From positions 1 to 64,000 of the forward strand of contig CANMKX010000001.1 in assembly GCA_947498595.1 (NCBI GenBank): a DNA stretch of 64,000 nt, given 5' to 3'. Under the pieces are notes generated by a model, which had not been told where the DNA came from, made no database searches, and saw only the letters and a program-made list of their open reading frames with translations. This DNA is from an uncultured Aquimarina sp. Lineage in GTDB: Bacteria > Bacteroidota > Bacteroidia > Flavobacteriales > Flavobacteriaceae. This document shows, in pieces, positions 19,226-29,621 of the stretch. The first letter of the stretch is position 1; the number at the start of each line of letters is the position of its first letter. Position numbers and translations under genes: made by a program.

Positions 19226-19882
19226 ATGATGAAGAAAAAATCGATTGTTATTGTAGATGATCATCTGCTGTTTGCGCAATCATTACAAGGATTAATAACT
19301 AGATATGAGGATTATGAAGTACTTGCCATTTTAAAAAACGGTAAAGAACTTACTCAATACTATTTACATAAGCGTCGTAAACCAGATCTTATATTATTGG
19401 ATGTTAAAATGCCAGTAATGAACGGTATTCAAACCATGGAATGGTTAAAAAAACACCGACCTAATCAAAAAGTGTTAGCCTTAACAATGGAAGATGATGA
19501 AGAAACGATAATCCGAATGTTAAGAGCAGGAGCAAGAGGATATTTACTTAAAGATATACATCCAGATAATTTTGAGTTTGCTTTGAAAATGGTAATAGAA
19601 CAAGGGTTCTATTATTCATCAAAAATAGAAAGCGCTTTAAAAGCATCTGAAGGAATTGAGAATAGCGAGAAGCAATTAGCACAGAAATTAACTGAAAAAG
19701 AGTTGATCTTTTTAAAACAAGCATGTACAGAAAAAACCTATAAAGATATAGCAGTAGAACTTAATTTAAGCCCTAAAACTATAGAGAATTATAGAGAAAC
19801 GGTGTTTAAAAAACTACAAGTTCGAACTAGAGTAGGAGCTGTAATATATTGTATGAAATATAAATTATTTAAAGTAGATTGA
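19226..19882 (+). CDS. NarL/FixJ-family response regulator
   Basis: IVDDHLLFAQSL, LILLDVKMPVMNG, KTIENYRETVFKKLQVRTRV (LuxR HTH). Confidence 0.93.
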   Translation: MMKKKSIVIVDDHLLFAQSLQGLITRYEDYEVLAILKNGKELTQYYLHKRRKPDLILLDVKMPVMNGIQTMEWLKKHRPNQKVLALTMEDDEETIIRMLRAGARGYLLKDIHPDNFEFALKMVIEQGFYYSSKIESALKASEGIENSEKQLAQKLTEKELIFLKQACTEKTYKDIAVELNLSPKTIENYRETVFKKLQVRTRVGAVIYCMKYKLFKVD

Positions 19883-19889
19883 AAAAAAG

Positions 19890-19921
19890 TTGGATATCTT
19901 AAAAAAATATACATACATTTG
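19890..19921 (+). promoter_or_regulatory. Candidate Bacteroidota promoter for the ilv leader region
   Basis: TTG at 19890-19892 and TACATTTG (TAnnTTTG) at 19914-19921; leader ATG at 19930, implying a very short 5' UTR. Confidence 0.6.
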
Positions 19922-19929
19922 TGCTAACA

Positions 19930-19992
19930 ATGAATAAGACAAAACAAAATAGTATTAATGTCATTAATATTGAGGTGATTATTTCATCTTAA
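19930..19992 (+). CDS. Leader peptide 1 for the ilv operon (20 aa)
   Basis: MNKTKQNSINVINIEVIISS*: 5 Ile and 2 Val in 20 residues; followed by antiterminator segment and terminator. Confidence 0.8.
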   Translation: MNKTKQNSINVINIEVIISS

Positions 19993-19993
19993 G

Positions 19994-20060
19994 AAAGGGA
20001 CGTATACGCTATTTTTAATAATATATAATCCCTTTACAATTAGTAAAGGGATTTTTTTTT
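19994..20060 (+). promoter_or_regulatory. Attenuator 1: AAAGGGA (19994-20000) can pair with TCCCTTT (20029-20035), competing with terminator 20027-20053
   Basis: Terminator stem AATCCCTTTA-caattag-TAAAGGGATT plus T-tract; the 5' AAAGGGA starts 2 nt after the leader stop. Confidence 0.8.
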
Positions 20061-20073
20061 ATCATAAATCGAA

Positions 20074-20139
20074 ATGAATTTAAAGAACGCAATTATAATT
20101 AATGTCATTAGTATTATTGAGGTGATTATTTCACCTTGA
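20074..20139 (+). CDS. Leader peptide 2 for the ilv operon (21 aa)
   Basis: MNLKNAIIINVISIIEVIISP*: 8 Ile and 2 Val in 21 residues; homologous to leader 1. Confidence 0.8.
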   Translation: MNLKNAIIINVISIIEVIISP

Positions 20140-20200
20140 TGAAGGGCATTATTATATATATGATTAATAAACCCTTTGTAATTACAAAGGGTTTTTTGTT
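20139..20200 (+). promoter_or_regulatory. Attenuator 2: ATGAAGGG (20139-20146) can pair with CCCTTTGT (20172-20179), competing with terminator 20169-20194
   Basis: Perfect palindrome AAACCCTTTGTAA/TTACAAAGGGTTT followed by T-rich sequence. Confidence 0.8.
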
Positions 20201-20442
20201 TTCAAGAAGAAACAATATTAGATAAATAAGAATTACTTATTGTAAAATATTTAAATGTAAATTATTGATTTTAAGATATTTAAATTGTTTTGTTAGCAAT
20301 GTGGATATTGTAACTTACTATTAAATTCGTAAAGATTGATAATCATTAAAAATAAATTTACAGATCATATTGATATAGGTTATGATATTGTTAGAATTAA
20401 ATATAAAAAAATAACAATACAGTAAAAGAAGAAGTAAATAAA

Positions 20443-22119
20443 ATGAAATTGAACAAATATAGTACCCAAGTAACTCAAGATGATACCCAACCTGCAGCAC
20501 AAGCGATGCTACATGCAATTGGATTAACAAGTGAAGATTTAAAAAAACCGTTGATCGGTATTGCAAGTACAGGATATGAAGGAAACCCATGTAATATGCA
20601 TTTAAATGATCTGGCAAAATTAGTGAAAAAAGGGACTTACAATGTTGATTTAATAGGATTGATCTTTAATACTATTGGAGTAAGCGATGGTATTTCAATG
20701 GGAACGCCAGGAATGCGCTTTTCATTACCATCAAGAGATGTTATTGCAGACTCAATGGAAACCGTAGTTCAGGCTATGTCATACGATGGTATGGTAACCG
20801 TTGTTGGATGTGATAAAAACATGCCAGGAGCATTAATGGCAATGCTAAGGTTAAACAGACCATCAATATTGGTATATGGAGGAACTATAGCTTCAGGTTG
20901 TCATGAAGGAAAAAAATTAGATGTTGTATCTGCATTCGAGGCTTGGGGAGAGAAAGTTGCAGGGAAAATTGAAGAAGAAGAATATCAAAATGTTATCGAG
21001 AAAGCCTGTCCCGGAGCAGGTGCATGTGGAGGGATGTATACAGCCAATACAATGGCATCAGCGATAGAAGCATTAGGGATGTCATTACCTTATAACTCAT
21101 CCAATCCAGCAATAAGTGACGATAAAGAAAAAGAAAGTATCAAAGCTGGAGAAGCATTACGAGTTTTATTAGAAAAAGATATAAAGCCTAAAGATATAGT
21201 AACTAAAAAATCATTAGAAAATGCTATTCGTTTAGTTACTGTTTTAGGAGGATCTACGAATGCAGTATTACACTTTTTAGCTATAGCAAGAGCTGCAGAC
21301 GTAAAATTTACATTAGAAGATTTTCAGAGAATTAGCGATGAAACTCCATTTCTAGCAGATTTAAAACCAAGTGGTAAATATCTAATGGAAGATATTCATG
21401 AAATTGGAGGAATACCCGCAGTATTAAAGTACTTATTAAAAGAAGGAATGCTTCATGGAGATTGTTTAACAGTTACAGGAAAAACATTAGCAGAAAACCT
21501 GAAAAATGTAAAAGATTTAGACCCAAACCAAGATGTTATCAAACCAATAAACCAGCCTATAAAAGAAACAGGGCATTTAAGAATCATGTTCGGAAATTTA
21601 GCAAAAGATGGTTGTGTTGCTAAAATAACAGGAAAAGAAGGACTTCGCTTTGAAGGTAAAGCAAAAGTATTTGAAGGAGAGTACGAAGCTAATGATGGTA
21701 TTAGACAAGGTAAAGTTAGCAAAGGTGATGTTGTTGTAATACGATATGAAGGTCCAAAAGGAGGACCTGGAATGCCAGAAATGTTGAAGCCTACCGCTGC
21801 AATTATGGGAGCTGGGCTAGGGAAAGATGTAGCTTTAATAACTGATGGTAGATTTTCGGGAGGAACCCATGGATTTGTTGTCGGGCATATTACACCAGAA
21901 GCTCAAGATGGAGGAATGATAGCTTTAGTTAAAGATAATGATCATATAATAATTGATGCAGAAAAAAACAGCATTACAGTTGCTATTGATGAAGATGAAC
22001 TTAACGAAAGAAAATTAGCATGGAAACAACCGCCTCTTAAATTTAAACGAGGAGTATTATATAAATATGCACATACCGTATCATCAGCTTCAAAAGGCTG
22101 TGTAACAGATGAATTTTAA
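20443..22119 (+). CDS. ilvD: Dihydroxy-acid dehydratase
   Basis: [55 protein letters not shown]. Confidence 0.97.
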   Translation: MKLNKYSTQVTQDDTQPAAQAMLHAIGLTSEDLKKPLIGIASTGYEGNPCNMHLNDLAKLVKKGTYNVDLIGLIFNTIGVSDGISMGTPGMRFSLPSRDVIADSMETVVQAMSYDGMVTVVGCDKNMPGALMAMLRLNRPSILVYGGTIASGCHEGKKLDVVSAFEAWGEKVAGKIEEEEYQNVIEKACPGAGACGGMYTANTMASAIEALGMSLPYNSSNPAISDDKEKESIKAGEALRVLLEKDIKPKDIVTKKSLENAIRLVTVLGGSTNAVLHFLAIARAADVKFTLEDFQRISDETPFLADLKPSGKYLMEDIHEIGGIPAVLKYLLKEGMLHGDCLTVTGKTLAENLKNVKDLDPNQDVIKPINQPIKETGHLRIMFGNLAKDGCVAKITGKEGLRFEGKAKVFEGEYEANDGIRQGKVSKGDVVVIRYEGPKGGPGMPEMLKPTAAIMGAGLGKDVALITDGRFSGGTHGFVVGHITPEAQDGGMIALVKDNDHIIIDAEKNSITVAIDEDELNERKLAWKQPPLKFKRGVLYKYAHTVSSASKGCVTDEF

Positions 22120-22177
22120 CCAAAATTAAAAGAGAATAATGCATTCTGAAAATATTCAGGATTAAAACCAAAAGCGT

Positions 22178-23911
22178 ATGGAAGCACAAACGCACGTATC
22201 ACCACAAATAGAAAAAGCTGTTAAAAAGCGAATTACTGGAGCAGAAGCAATAATAAAATGCCTCTTAGCCGAAGATGCTGATTTAGTCTATGGTTATCCA
22301 GGAGGAGCTATTATGCCTGTCTACGATGAGTTGTATAAGTTTCAAAATGAGATTCAGCATATATTAGCAAGACATGAGCAAGGAGCAATACATGCAGCTC
22401 AAGGATTTGCACGTACTAGTGGTAAAGTTGGAGTAGCTCTAGCAACGTCTGGGCCTGGAGCAACAAACCTTGTTACTGGGATTGCTGACGCACAAATTGA
22501 TTCTACACCTTTAGTATGTATTACAGGACAGGTAGGATCACATTTATTAGGATCAGATGCATTTCAAGAAACTGATATTGTAGGAATATCAACACCAGTA
22601 ACCAAATGGAATCATCAAGTAACAAAAGCAGCAGATATTCCTGAAGTTTTAGCAAAGGCTTTTTATATAGCAAAATCAGGTCGACCAGGGCCTGTTTTGA
22701 TTGATATAACTAAAGATGCACAGTTTGGAGAACTAGATTTTGAATATAAAAAATGCAAAGGAATTAGAAGCTATAAACCAGTTCCAACAACAGATCCAGA
22801 TAGTTTAGTTAAAGCTGCGCAATTAATTAATGAAGCAAAAAAACCTTTTATTGTTTTCGGACAGGGAGTGATATTAGGAAAAGCAGAAAAGATTTTTAAA
22901 GATTTTGTAGAAAAAACCGGAATTCCTGCTGCTTGGACAATCTTAGGGGCATCAGCCTTATCAACAAAGCATCCATTAAATGTGGGAATGGTTGGTATGC
23001 ATGGTAACTATGGCCCTAATAAACTAACGAATGAATGTGACTTGTTAATCGCTGTAGGAATGAGGTTTGATGATAGAGTAACAGGGAATTTAGAAATGTA
23101 TGCGAAACAAGCAAAAGTGATCCATTTTGAGATCGACCCAGCAGAAATTGATAAAAATGTAAAAGCTGATGTAGCGGTTTTGGGAGATGTGAGAAAAACC
23201 TTAGCACAATTATATCCTTTAATTCAAGCAAATGAACATGATGAATGGTTACAGCAATTTAGAGCTTATGATACAATAGAATTTGAAAAGGTAATAAAAA
23301 ATGAATTATATCCACAGAAAGAAGGATTGTCCATGGGAGAAGTTTTGCGAGGAATTAACCGAGAGACAAAAGGAGATGCTATTATTGTTTCTGATGTAGG
23401 ACAACATCAAATGATTGCATGTCGTTATGCAGAGTTTACAAAAAGTAGAAGTAACGTTACTTCTGGTGGTTTAGGAACTATGGGGTTTGCTCTGCCAGCT
23501 GCGATAGGAGCAAAAATGGGAGCGCCTCAGAGAGAAGTAGTAGCTATAATTGGAGATGGGGGATATCAAATGACTATTCAAGAGTTAGGAACTATTTTTC
23601 AAACGAAAACTCCAGTTAAAATAGTAGTACTTAATAATAGTTTTTTAGGGATGGTAAGACAATGGCAACAACTGTTTTTTGATAAACGATATGCTTCTAC
23701 AGAAATGATCAATCCAGATTTTGTAACGATTGCAAAGGGATACGATATAAAAGCAAGAAAAGTAACAAAAAGAGAAGAGTTGGATACAGCTATTAATGAA
23801 ATGATAGCTTCAAAAGAGGCTTACTTTTTAGAAGTATGTGTAGAGAAAGAAAACAATGTATTTCCAATGATTCCTACAGGAGCTTCGGTATCAGATGTTA
23901 GACTAAGTTAA
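22178..23911 (+). CDS. ilvB: Acetolactate synthase large subunit
   Basis: ThDP enzyme motifs: YGYPGGAIMPVYDEL, RHEQGAIHAAQGFAR, GDGGYQMTIQELGT. Confidence 0.97.
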   Translation: MEAQTHVSPQIEKAVKKRITGAEAIIKCLLAEDADLVYGYPGGAIMPVYDELYKFQNEIQHILARHEQGAIHAAQGFARTSGKVGVALATSGPGATNLVTGIADAQIDSTPLVCITGQVGSHLLGSDAFQETDIVGISTPVTKWNHQVTKAADIPEVLAKAFYIAKSGRPGPVLIDITKDAQFGELDFEYKKCKGIRSYKPVPTTDPDSLVKAAQLINEAKKPFIVFGQGVILGKAEKIFKDFVEKTGIPAAWTILGASALSTKHPLNVGMVGMHGNYGPNKLTNECDLLIAVGMRFDDRVTGNLEMYAKQAKVIHFEIDPAEIDKNVKADVAVLGDVRKTLAQLYPLIQANEHDEWLQQFRAYDTIEFEKVIKNELYPQKEGLSMGEVLRGINRETKGDAIIVSDVGQHQMIACRYAEFTKSRSNVTSGGLGTMGFALPAAIGAKMGAPQREVVAIIGDGGYQMTIQELGTIFQTKTPVKIVVLNNSFLGMVRQWQQLFFDKRYASTEMINPDFVTIAKGYDIKARKVTKREELDTAINEMIASKEAYFLEVCVEKENNVFPMIPTGASVSDVRLS

Positions 23912-23918
23912 AAAGAAT

Positions 23919-24452
23919 ATGATGAAGAAAGAAAATTATACAATTTCTGTTTATACAGAAAATAATATAGGGTTACTAAATCGAATTTCGGCTATTTTTC
24001 TTAAAAGACATATAAATTTAGATAGTTTAACAACTTCTGTATCAGAAATTAAAGATGTATTTAGATTCACTATAGTTGTTCAAATTACCGAAGATCAAGT
24101 TAAAAAACTTGTTAAACAAATAGAAAAACAGATAGAAGTAATCAAAGCATATTATCATAAAGATGATGAAACGATATATCAAGAAACTGCATTGTTTAAA
24201 ATAGCATCAAAATTACTTTTTGAAGAGCGACAAATCCAAAATGTGATTAAAGAAAACAATGCACATATAGTTACAGTAACTCCAGAGTTTTTTGTTATAG
24301 AAAAAACAGGAAGAAGAGGAGAAGTAGAGGTACTTCATGAAGAATTGAAACCTTATGGATTAATGCAATTTGTGCGTTCAGGAAGAATATCAGTATCAAA
24401 AAATAAAATGCATATATCTAATATGTTAGAAAACTTTGCATTAGCAGAATAA
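23919..24452 (+). CDS. ilvN: Acetolactate synthase small (ACT) subunit
   Basis: ACT domain YTISVYTENNIGLLNRISAIFLKRHINLDSLTTS; position after ilvB. Confidence 0.92.
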   Translation: MMKKENYTISVYTENNIGLLNRISAIFLKRHINLDSLTTSVSEIKDVFRFTIVVQITEDQVKKLVKQIEKQIEVIKAYYHKDDETIYQETALFKIASKLLFEERQIQNVIKENNAHIVTVTPEFFVIEKTGRRGEVEVLHEELKPYGLMQFVRSGRISVSKNKMHISNMLENFALAE

Positions 24453-24484
24453 AAATCAATTAAACAATAAATAAAAGAATAATC

Positions 24485-25963
24485 ATGGCAAATTACTTTA
24501 ACACGCTACCATTAAGAGATCAATTAGATCAACTAGGGAAATGTAGGTTTATGGAGGCTTCAGAATTTGATGAAGGAGTTACAGCGTTAGAAGGAAAAAA
24601 AATAGTAATTATTGGTTGTGGTGCACAAGGACTTAATCAAGGGTTAAATATGAGAGATTCTGGATTACAGATAGCTTATGCTTTAAGACCACAAGCAATA
24701 AAAGAAAAAAGAACTTCGTATTTAAATGCAACACAAAATGAGTTTGAAGTAGGGACATATAACGAACTAATACCTAATGCAGATGTAGTCATTAACTTGA
24801 CACCCGATAAACAGCATACACAAGTTGTTAATGCAGTAATGCCATTGATGAAAAAAGGAGCAACATTATCATATTCGCATGGATTTAATATTGTTGAAGA
24901 AGGAATGAAGGTGAGAGATGATTTAACAGTAATTATGGTTGCCCCTAAATGTCCAGGAACCGAAGTAAGAGAAGAGTATAAAAGAGGTTTTGGAGTTCCG
25001 ACATTAATAGCAGTTCATCCAGAGAATGATCCTAAAAAACATGGATTAGAGCAAGCCAAAGCATATGCTGCTGCAACTGGAGGTCATAAAGCAGGTGTTT
25101 TAGAATCATCTTTTGTAGCCGAAGTTAAATCAGATTTAATGGGAGAACAAACAATTCTATGCGGTTTATTACAAACGGGATCAATCCTGTGCTTTGATAA
25201 AATGATTGAAAAAGGAATTGATAAAGGGTATGCTTCAAAATTAATTCAGTACGGATGGGAAACTATTACCGAAGGACTTAAGTACGGTGGAATTACTCAT
25301 ATGATGGATCGATTGTCAAATCCATCTAAAATTAAAGCTTTTGAATTATCTGAAGAGTTAAAAGAAATTATGCGTCCGTTATTTAGAAAGCATATGGACG
25401 ATATTATGCAAGGTAATTTTTCAAAAGTGATGATGGAAGACTGGTCAAATGAAGATCATAATTTATTATCATGGAGAAAAGCTACAGGAGAAACAGCATT
25501 CGAAAAAACGCCAGCGAGTGATGTCGTGATTACTGAACAAGAATATTATGATCATGGAGTATTAATGGTTGCAATGGTTAGGGCTGGAGTAGAATTAGCT
25601 TTTGAAGCAATGACAGAATCTGGAATTATAGCAGCATCTGCGTATTATGAATCATTACATGAAACACCATTAATAGCAAATACAATAGCTCGTAAGAAAT
25701 TATTCGAAATGAACAGTGTAATATCGGATACAGCTGAATATGGTTGTTATTTGTTTGATCATGCATGTAAACCATTATTGACTGATTTTATGAAAACTAT
25801 TGATACAAATGTGATAGGAAAAGCCTTTGATAAGGATAAAGGAAATGGAGTTGATAATAGTAAATTAATAGAAGTTAATTCTAGTATTCGAAATCATCCA
25901 ATAGAAAAAATTGGAGCACAATTAAGAGCATCAATGACAGCGATGAAACCTATTGTAGCATAA
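24485..25963 (+). CDS. ilvC: Ketol-acid reductoisomerase, long (class II) form
   Basis: [46 protein letters not shown]; 492 aa. Confidence 0.96.
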   Translation: MANYFNTLPLRDQLDQLGKCRFMEASEFDEGVTALEGKKIVIIGCGAQGLNQGLNMRDSGLQIAYALRPQAIKEKRTSYLNATQNEFEVGTYNELIPNADVVINLTPDKQHTQVVNAVMPLMKKGATLSYSHGFNIVEEGMKVRDDLTVIMVAPKCPGTEVREEYKRGFGVPTLIAVHPENDPKKHGLEQAKAYAAATGGHKAGVLESSFVAEVKSDLMGEQTILCGLLQTGSILCFDKMIEKGIDKGYASKLIQYGWETITEGLKYGGITHMMDRLSNPSKIKAFELSEELKEIMRPLFRKHMDDIMQGNFSKVMMEDWSNEDHNLLSWRKATGETAFEKTPASDVVITEQEYYDHGVLMVAMVRAGVELAFEAMTESGIIAASAYYESLHETPLIANTIARKKLFEMNSVISDTAEYGCYLFDHACKPLLTDFMKTIDTNVIGKAFDKDKGNGVDNSKLIEVNSSIRNHPIEKIGAQLRASMTAMKPIVA

Positions 25964-25974
25964 TAAATTTGATA

Positions 25975-26032
25975 GTCAAACTGAACTTGTTGAAAGTTTA
26001 GGGGTATTACCTTTCAATGAGTTCAGGGAGAC
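25975..26032. repeat. Imperfect inverted repeat in the ilvC-ilvA gap (REP/MITE-like)
   Basis: GTCAAACTGAACTTGTTGAAAG (25975-25996) and CTTTCAATGAGTTCAGGGAGAC (26011-26032) are complementary at about 17 of 22 positions. Confidence 0.6.
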
Positions 26033-26056
26033 ATAAAAAAATCTAATAATTAAAAA

Positions 26057-27319
26057 ATGAATACTACAACTACATACTTCCCTGAAATAAAAGATATAAG
26101 AGCTGCAGCAGATAGAATTCAAACTGTAGCAGAAAAAACACCACTGCAGCAAAATATTAGGTATTCAAAAAAATATGAAACAAATGTTTTACTAAAAAGA
26201 GAAGACTTACAAAAAGTTAGATCTTATAAAATTAGAGGAGCATATAATAAAATAAGCTCTCTAACAGTAGACGAATTAAATAGAGGGATTGTATGTGCAA
26301 GTGCAGGGAATCACGCACAAGGTGTAGCATTTGCATGCGCTGAGTTGAAAATTAAAGGTACAATTTATATGCCCACTGTAACTCCGAAACAAAAAATTGA
26401 ACAAACGAAAATGTTTGGAGGAGATTATGTAGAAATTGTATTAGAAGGAGATACTTTTGATGACGCATCAAAAATAGCAAAAGAAAAATGTTTACTATAT
26501 GATAAAACATTTGTACATCCTTTTGATGACCCTAAAATTATAGAAGGACAAGGGACTATAGGTTTAGAGATAATAGAACAAACGCCAGTATCTATAGATT
26601 ATGTATTTGTCCCAATAGGAGGAGGAGGATTAGCTTCGGGAATATGTAGTGTTTTAAAAAACATTTCCCCAACAACCAAAATAATAGGGGTAGAGCCAAA
26701 AGGAGCTCCGTCAATGTCAACATCAATAAAAAAAGGATATAATACAGAAGTATTCGATCTTGATAAATTTATCGATGGAGCAGCAGTACAAAGAGTAGGA
26801 GATTATAATTTTCATATTTGTAATAAAGAGCTATCAAAAGTAATAACAGTACCAGAAGGACTTGTTTGTCAAACCATATTGGATTTATACAATAGAGAAG
26901 CGATAGTAGTTGAACCAGCTGGAGCTTTAACAATAGCAGCTTTAGAACTTTATAAAGAAGAAATAAAAGGGAAAAATGTTGTTTGTATTGTAAGTGGGAG
27001 TAATAACGATATTACGAGAACTGCAGAAATCAAAGAAAGAGCTTTGCTATATGCAAAATTAAAACATTACTTCATTATTAGGTTTCCACAACGAGCAGGA
27101 GCATTGAAAGAGTTTGTAGGTGAAGTCTTGGGGCCTACTGATGATATAACTCATTTTGAATATTCAAAAAAATCTAGTAGAGAAAATGGACCAGCAGTAG
27201 TGGGTATTGAATTGAAGAATGAGCGTGACTTAGAGTCGTTACTTTTAAGAATGAAAAAACATAATTTCTATGGAGATTATTTAAATGATAAACCAAATCT
27301 TTTTCAATTTTTAATTTAA
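26057..27319 (+). CDS. ilvA: Threonine ammonia-lyase (threonine deaminase), biosynthetic
   Basis: REDLQKVRSYKIRGAYNKI, GGGGLASGI; C-terminal ACT-like region. Confidence 0.95.
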   Translation: MNTTTTYFPEIKDIRAAADRIQTVAEKTPLQQNIRYSKKYETNVLLKREDLQKVRSYKIRGAYNKISSLTVDELNRGIVCASAGNHAQGVAFACAELKIKGTIYMPTVTPKQKIEQTKMFGGDYVEIVLEGDTFDDASKIAKEKCLLYDKTFVHPFDDPKIIEGQGTIGLEIIEQTPVSIDYVFVPIGGGGLASGICSVLKNISPTTKIIGVEPKGAPSMSTSIKKGYNTEVFDLDKFIDGAAVQRVGDYNFHICNKELSKVITVPEGLVCQTILDLYNREAIVVEPAGALTIAALELYKEEIKGKNVVCIVSGSNNDITRTAEIKERALLYAKLKHYFIIRFPQRAGALKEFVGEVLGPTDDITHFEYSKKSSRENGPAVVGIELKNERDLESLLLRMKKHNFYGDYLNDKPNLFQFLI

Positions 27320-27349
27320 AAAAGATTGCCAACTACCATTATAAACCAA

Positions 27350-27384
27350 AAAAGTCAACGAATAATTATAATTCGTTGACTTTT
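27350..27384. terminator. Bidirectional terminator
   Basis: AAAAGTCAACGAAT...ATTCGTTGACTTTT between convergent genes. Confidence 0.8.
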
Positions 27385-27401
27385 ATATACAGTTAATTAG
27401 T

Positions 27402-28625
27402 TTATAATGCTGAGGCTTCAGTTTTTAAAATACCAATTTCTTCCATACAAGATTTCATGGCCAGGTATGTACGTTCAATGTTATTGTCTAAACCGATAGA
27501 GAAACGAATCAAACCATCTGTTAATCCCATATCTTTTTGCTCTTCTAAAGGTATTTCAGAAGAAGTAGATGTTCCAGGAGCACTGAATAACGTTTTATAA
27601 AAACCTAAACTTACTGCTAAGTAACCTAAATTACGATTCTGCATTAATTCCATTAACTCATTAGCCTTATCTAATGAACCTACATCTATAGTAAGCATTC
27701 CTCCATAACCATACTCTGGATTCATCATTTTTGTATAAACTTCATGACTAGGATGAGATGTTAATCCTGGATATACAGTTTTTAGACCATCTGCTTCGAA
27801 TTTTTTAGCCAAATACATAGCATTGGTACTATGTTGTTTTATACGAATATGAAGCGTACGTAAATTTTTTAATACAGATGAAGCTCTTAAACTGTCCATT
27901 GTGGGGCCTAATAGCATACTAGCACCATCATTAACATTACGTAAAGAATCTATAAAATCTTGAGTACCACAAGTTACACCTCCAACAGTATCACTACTAC
28001 CATTAATAAATTTAGTTAAGCTGTGTATTATAACATCAGCTCCAAGTTTAGCAGGAGAAATTGATAAAGGAGAGAAAGTGTTATCTACAACAAGTTTTAG
28101 ATTGTGCTTTTTAGCTAGCGCAGCTAATGCCTCAAGATCTGCAACTTCTAAAAGTGGATTACTAACCGTTTCACAATATAATACTTTTGTGTTTTCGTTA
28201 ATAGCTGCTTCAACAATAGCCAATTTAGTAATATCGACAAAACTTGTTTGAATGTTTAATCTAGGAGCAAAGTTTTTTAAGAAAGCATAAGTTCCTCCGT
28301 ATATAGTTCGACTAGAAACGATATGATCTCCTGCTTGGCATAATTGTAGAATAGTAGGAGTAATAGCTCCCATACCACTTGCCGCAACATTTGCAGTTTC
28401 TGTTCCTTCCATTGCAGCTAATGCTTCTCCTAAATGTAAATTTGAAGGAGTAGAATGTCTAGAATATAAATAACAACCGTCTGTATTACCTTCAAAAGTA
28501 TCAAACATGGTCTTTGCAGATAAAAATGTATAGGTTGATGAATCGGATATAGAAGGATTTACTCCTCCAAATTCACCAAAATATTGTAAATCTTGAATTT
28601 CATCGGCTGGGTTAAAAATTGACAT
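27402..28625 (-). CDS. Cys/Met-metabolism PLP enzyme (methionine gamma-lyase / cystathionine gamma-synthase-like)
   Basis: YSRHSTPSNLHLGEALAAMEGTE; VVDNTFSPLSISPAKLGADVIIHSLTKFINGSSDTVGG. Confidence 0.92.
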   Translation of the reverse strand: MSIFNPADEIQDLQYFGEFGGVNPSISDSSTYTFLSAKTMFDTFEGNTDGCYLYSRHSTPSNLHLGEALAAMEGTETANVAASGMGAITPTILQLCQAGDHIVSSRTIYGGTYAFLKNFAPRLNIQTSFVDITKLAIVEAAINENTKVLYCETVSNPLLEVADLEALAALAKKHNLKLVVDNTFSPLSISPAKLGADVIIHSLTKFINGSSDTVGGVTCGTQDFIDSLRNVNDGASMLLGPTMDSLRASSVLKNLRTLHIRIKQHSTNAMYLAKKFEADGLKTVYPGLTSHPSHEVYTKMMNPEYGYGGMLTIDVGSLDKANELMELMQNRNLGYLAVSLGFYKTLFSAPGTSTSSEIPLEEQKDMGLTDGLIRFSIGLDNNIERTYLAMKSCMEEIGILKTEASAL

Positions 28626-28795
28626 AGTATAAGTAGATTAAATTATATAATATTTGCTACCTAAAAATAAATGGAAAATAAATATTTATCAATGTAAATG
28701 TTAAAAAATAGATTTTAAATCTATATAAATATATTTTAATAAACTTTATTGTTGTAATTTTAAATAAAGTAACAAATCAATAGAAAATATTACAA

Positions 28796-29254
28796 ATGAT
28801 ATTAGATGTTATAGATAAAAAAATTCTTCAAATATTACAGAACGATAGTAAAAAGACAACAAAAGAAGTCGCGAATCAACTAAATTTATCTGTTACGGCA
28901 ATTTATGAACGAATAAAAAAGTTAGAAAGAGAAGGAGTAATAGAAAGATATGTTGCACTTGTTGATAAAGAAAAAATTCAAAAATCCTTTGTCGTTTTTT
29001 GTCACATAAAATTAACGCAGCATACTAAAGATTATTTAACAAAATTTGAAAAACAAGTTACTCAGTTAGATGAAGTACAAGAGTGTTATCATGTAAGTGG
29101 AGATTATGACTATATATTAAAAATTTATGTTACAGACATGAAAGAATATAGAGAGTTTATGGTAACCAAATTAACTACGTTGAATCATATAGGAAGTACA
29201 CATAGTACTTTTATGATAAATGAAGTTAAAAAAACTACAGCTATTCAACTATAA
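28796..29254 (+). CDS. Lrp/AsnC family transcriptional regulator
   Basis: ILDVIDKKILQILQNDSKKTTKEVANQLNLSVTAIYERIKKLEREGVIERYVALVD; RAM-like C-terminal domain. Confidence 0.94.
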   Translation: MILDVIDKKILQILQNDSKKTTKEVANQLNLSVTAIYERIKKLEREGVIERYVALVDKEKIQKSFVVFCHIKLTQHTKDYLTKFEKQVTQLDEVQECYHVSGDYDYILKIYVTDMKEYREFMVTKLTTLNHIGSTHSTFMINEVKKTTAIQL

Positions 29255-29293
29255 TTCGAGAATCTATTTTAAGAAAAATAATAGCCAAACAAA

Positions 29294-29325
29294 AAAAACC
29301 TCGGAAAGTAATTTCCAAGGTTTTT
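29294..29325. terminator. Intrinsic terminator
   Basis: AAAAACCTCGGAAA-gtaa-TTTCCAAGGTTTTT. Confidence 0.75.
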
Positions 29326-29621
29326 AATTAAAAGTTAAAAATTAAGGGTAAACCCCATTGACGAATTAAAGTAGTGAAAATATGGCGTATTAACGACTAT
29401 TATAATTCTTCAATTAAACAGAAACTATAACCCCCATTAAAGTATACTGTTTAATTATTAACTTTATTGATGCCCTCTAAATTTAAAATGTATCGATTGT
29501 GTAATTAAAAATTTAGCTACACCAATATTAGTATCTTTTTAAAGAATTACTAATTGTTTTCGCCTCAATATTTTTACGGGGTATCCACATATTTATGTTA
29601 AATAAAACTTAAAAAATATGA

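Noticed and set aside
20321-20617. Reverse-strand ORF overlapping the ilvD start
   Set aside because: Antisense to ilvD; low-complexity Leu/Tyr/Phe composition typical of AT-rich antisense.
29330-29620. About 290-bp gene-free stretch with GGGTAAACCCC near its start
   Set aside because: No stable multi-stem structure, coding potential or repeat partner could be shown by eye; probably ordinary intergenic DNA.
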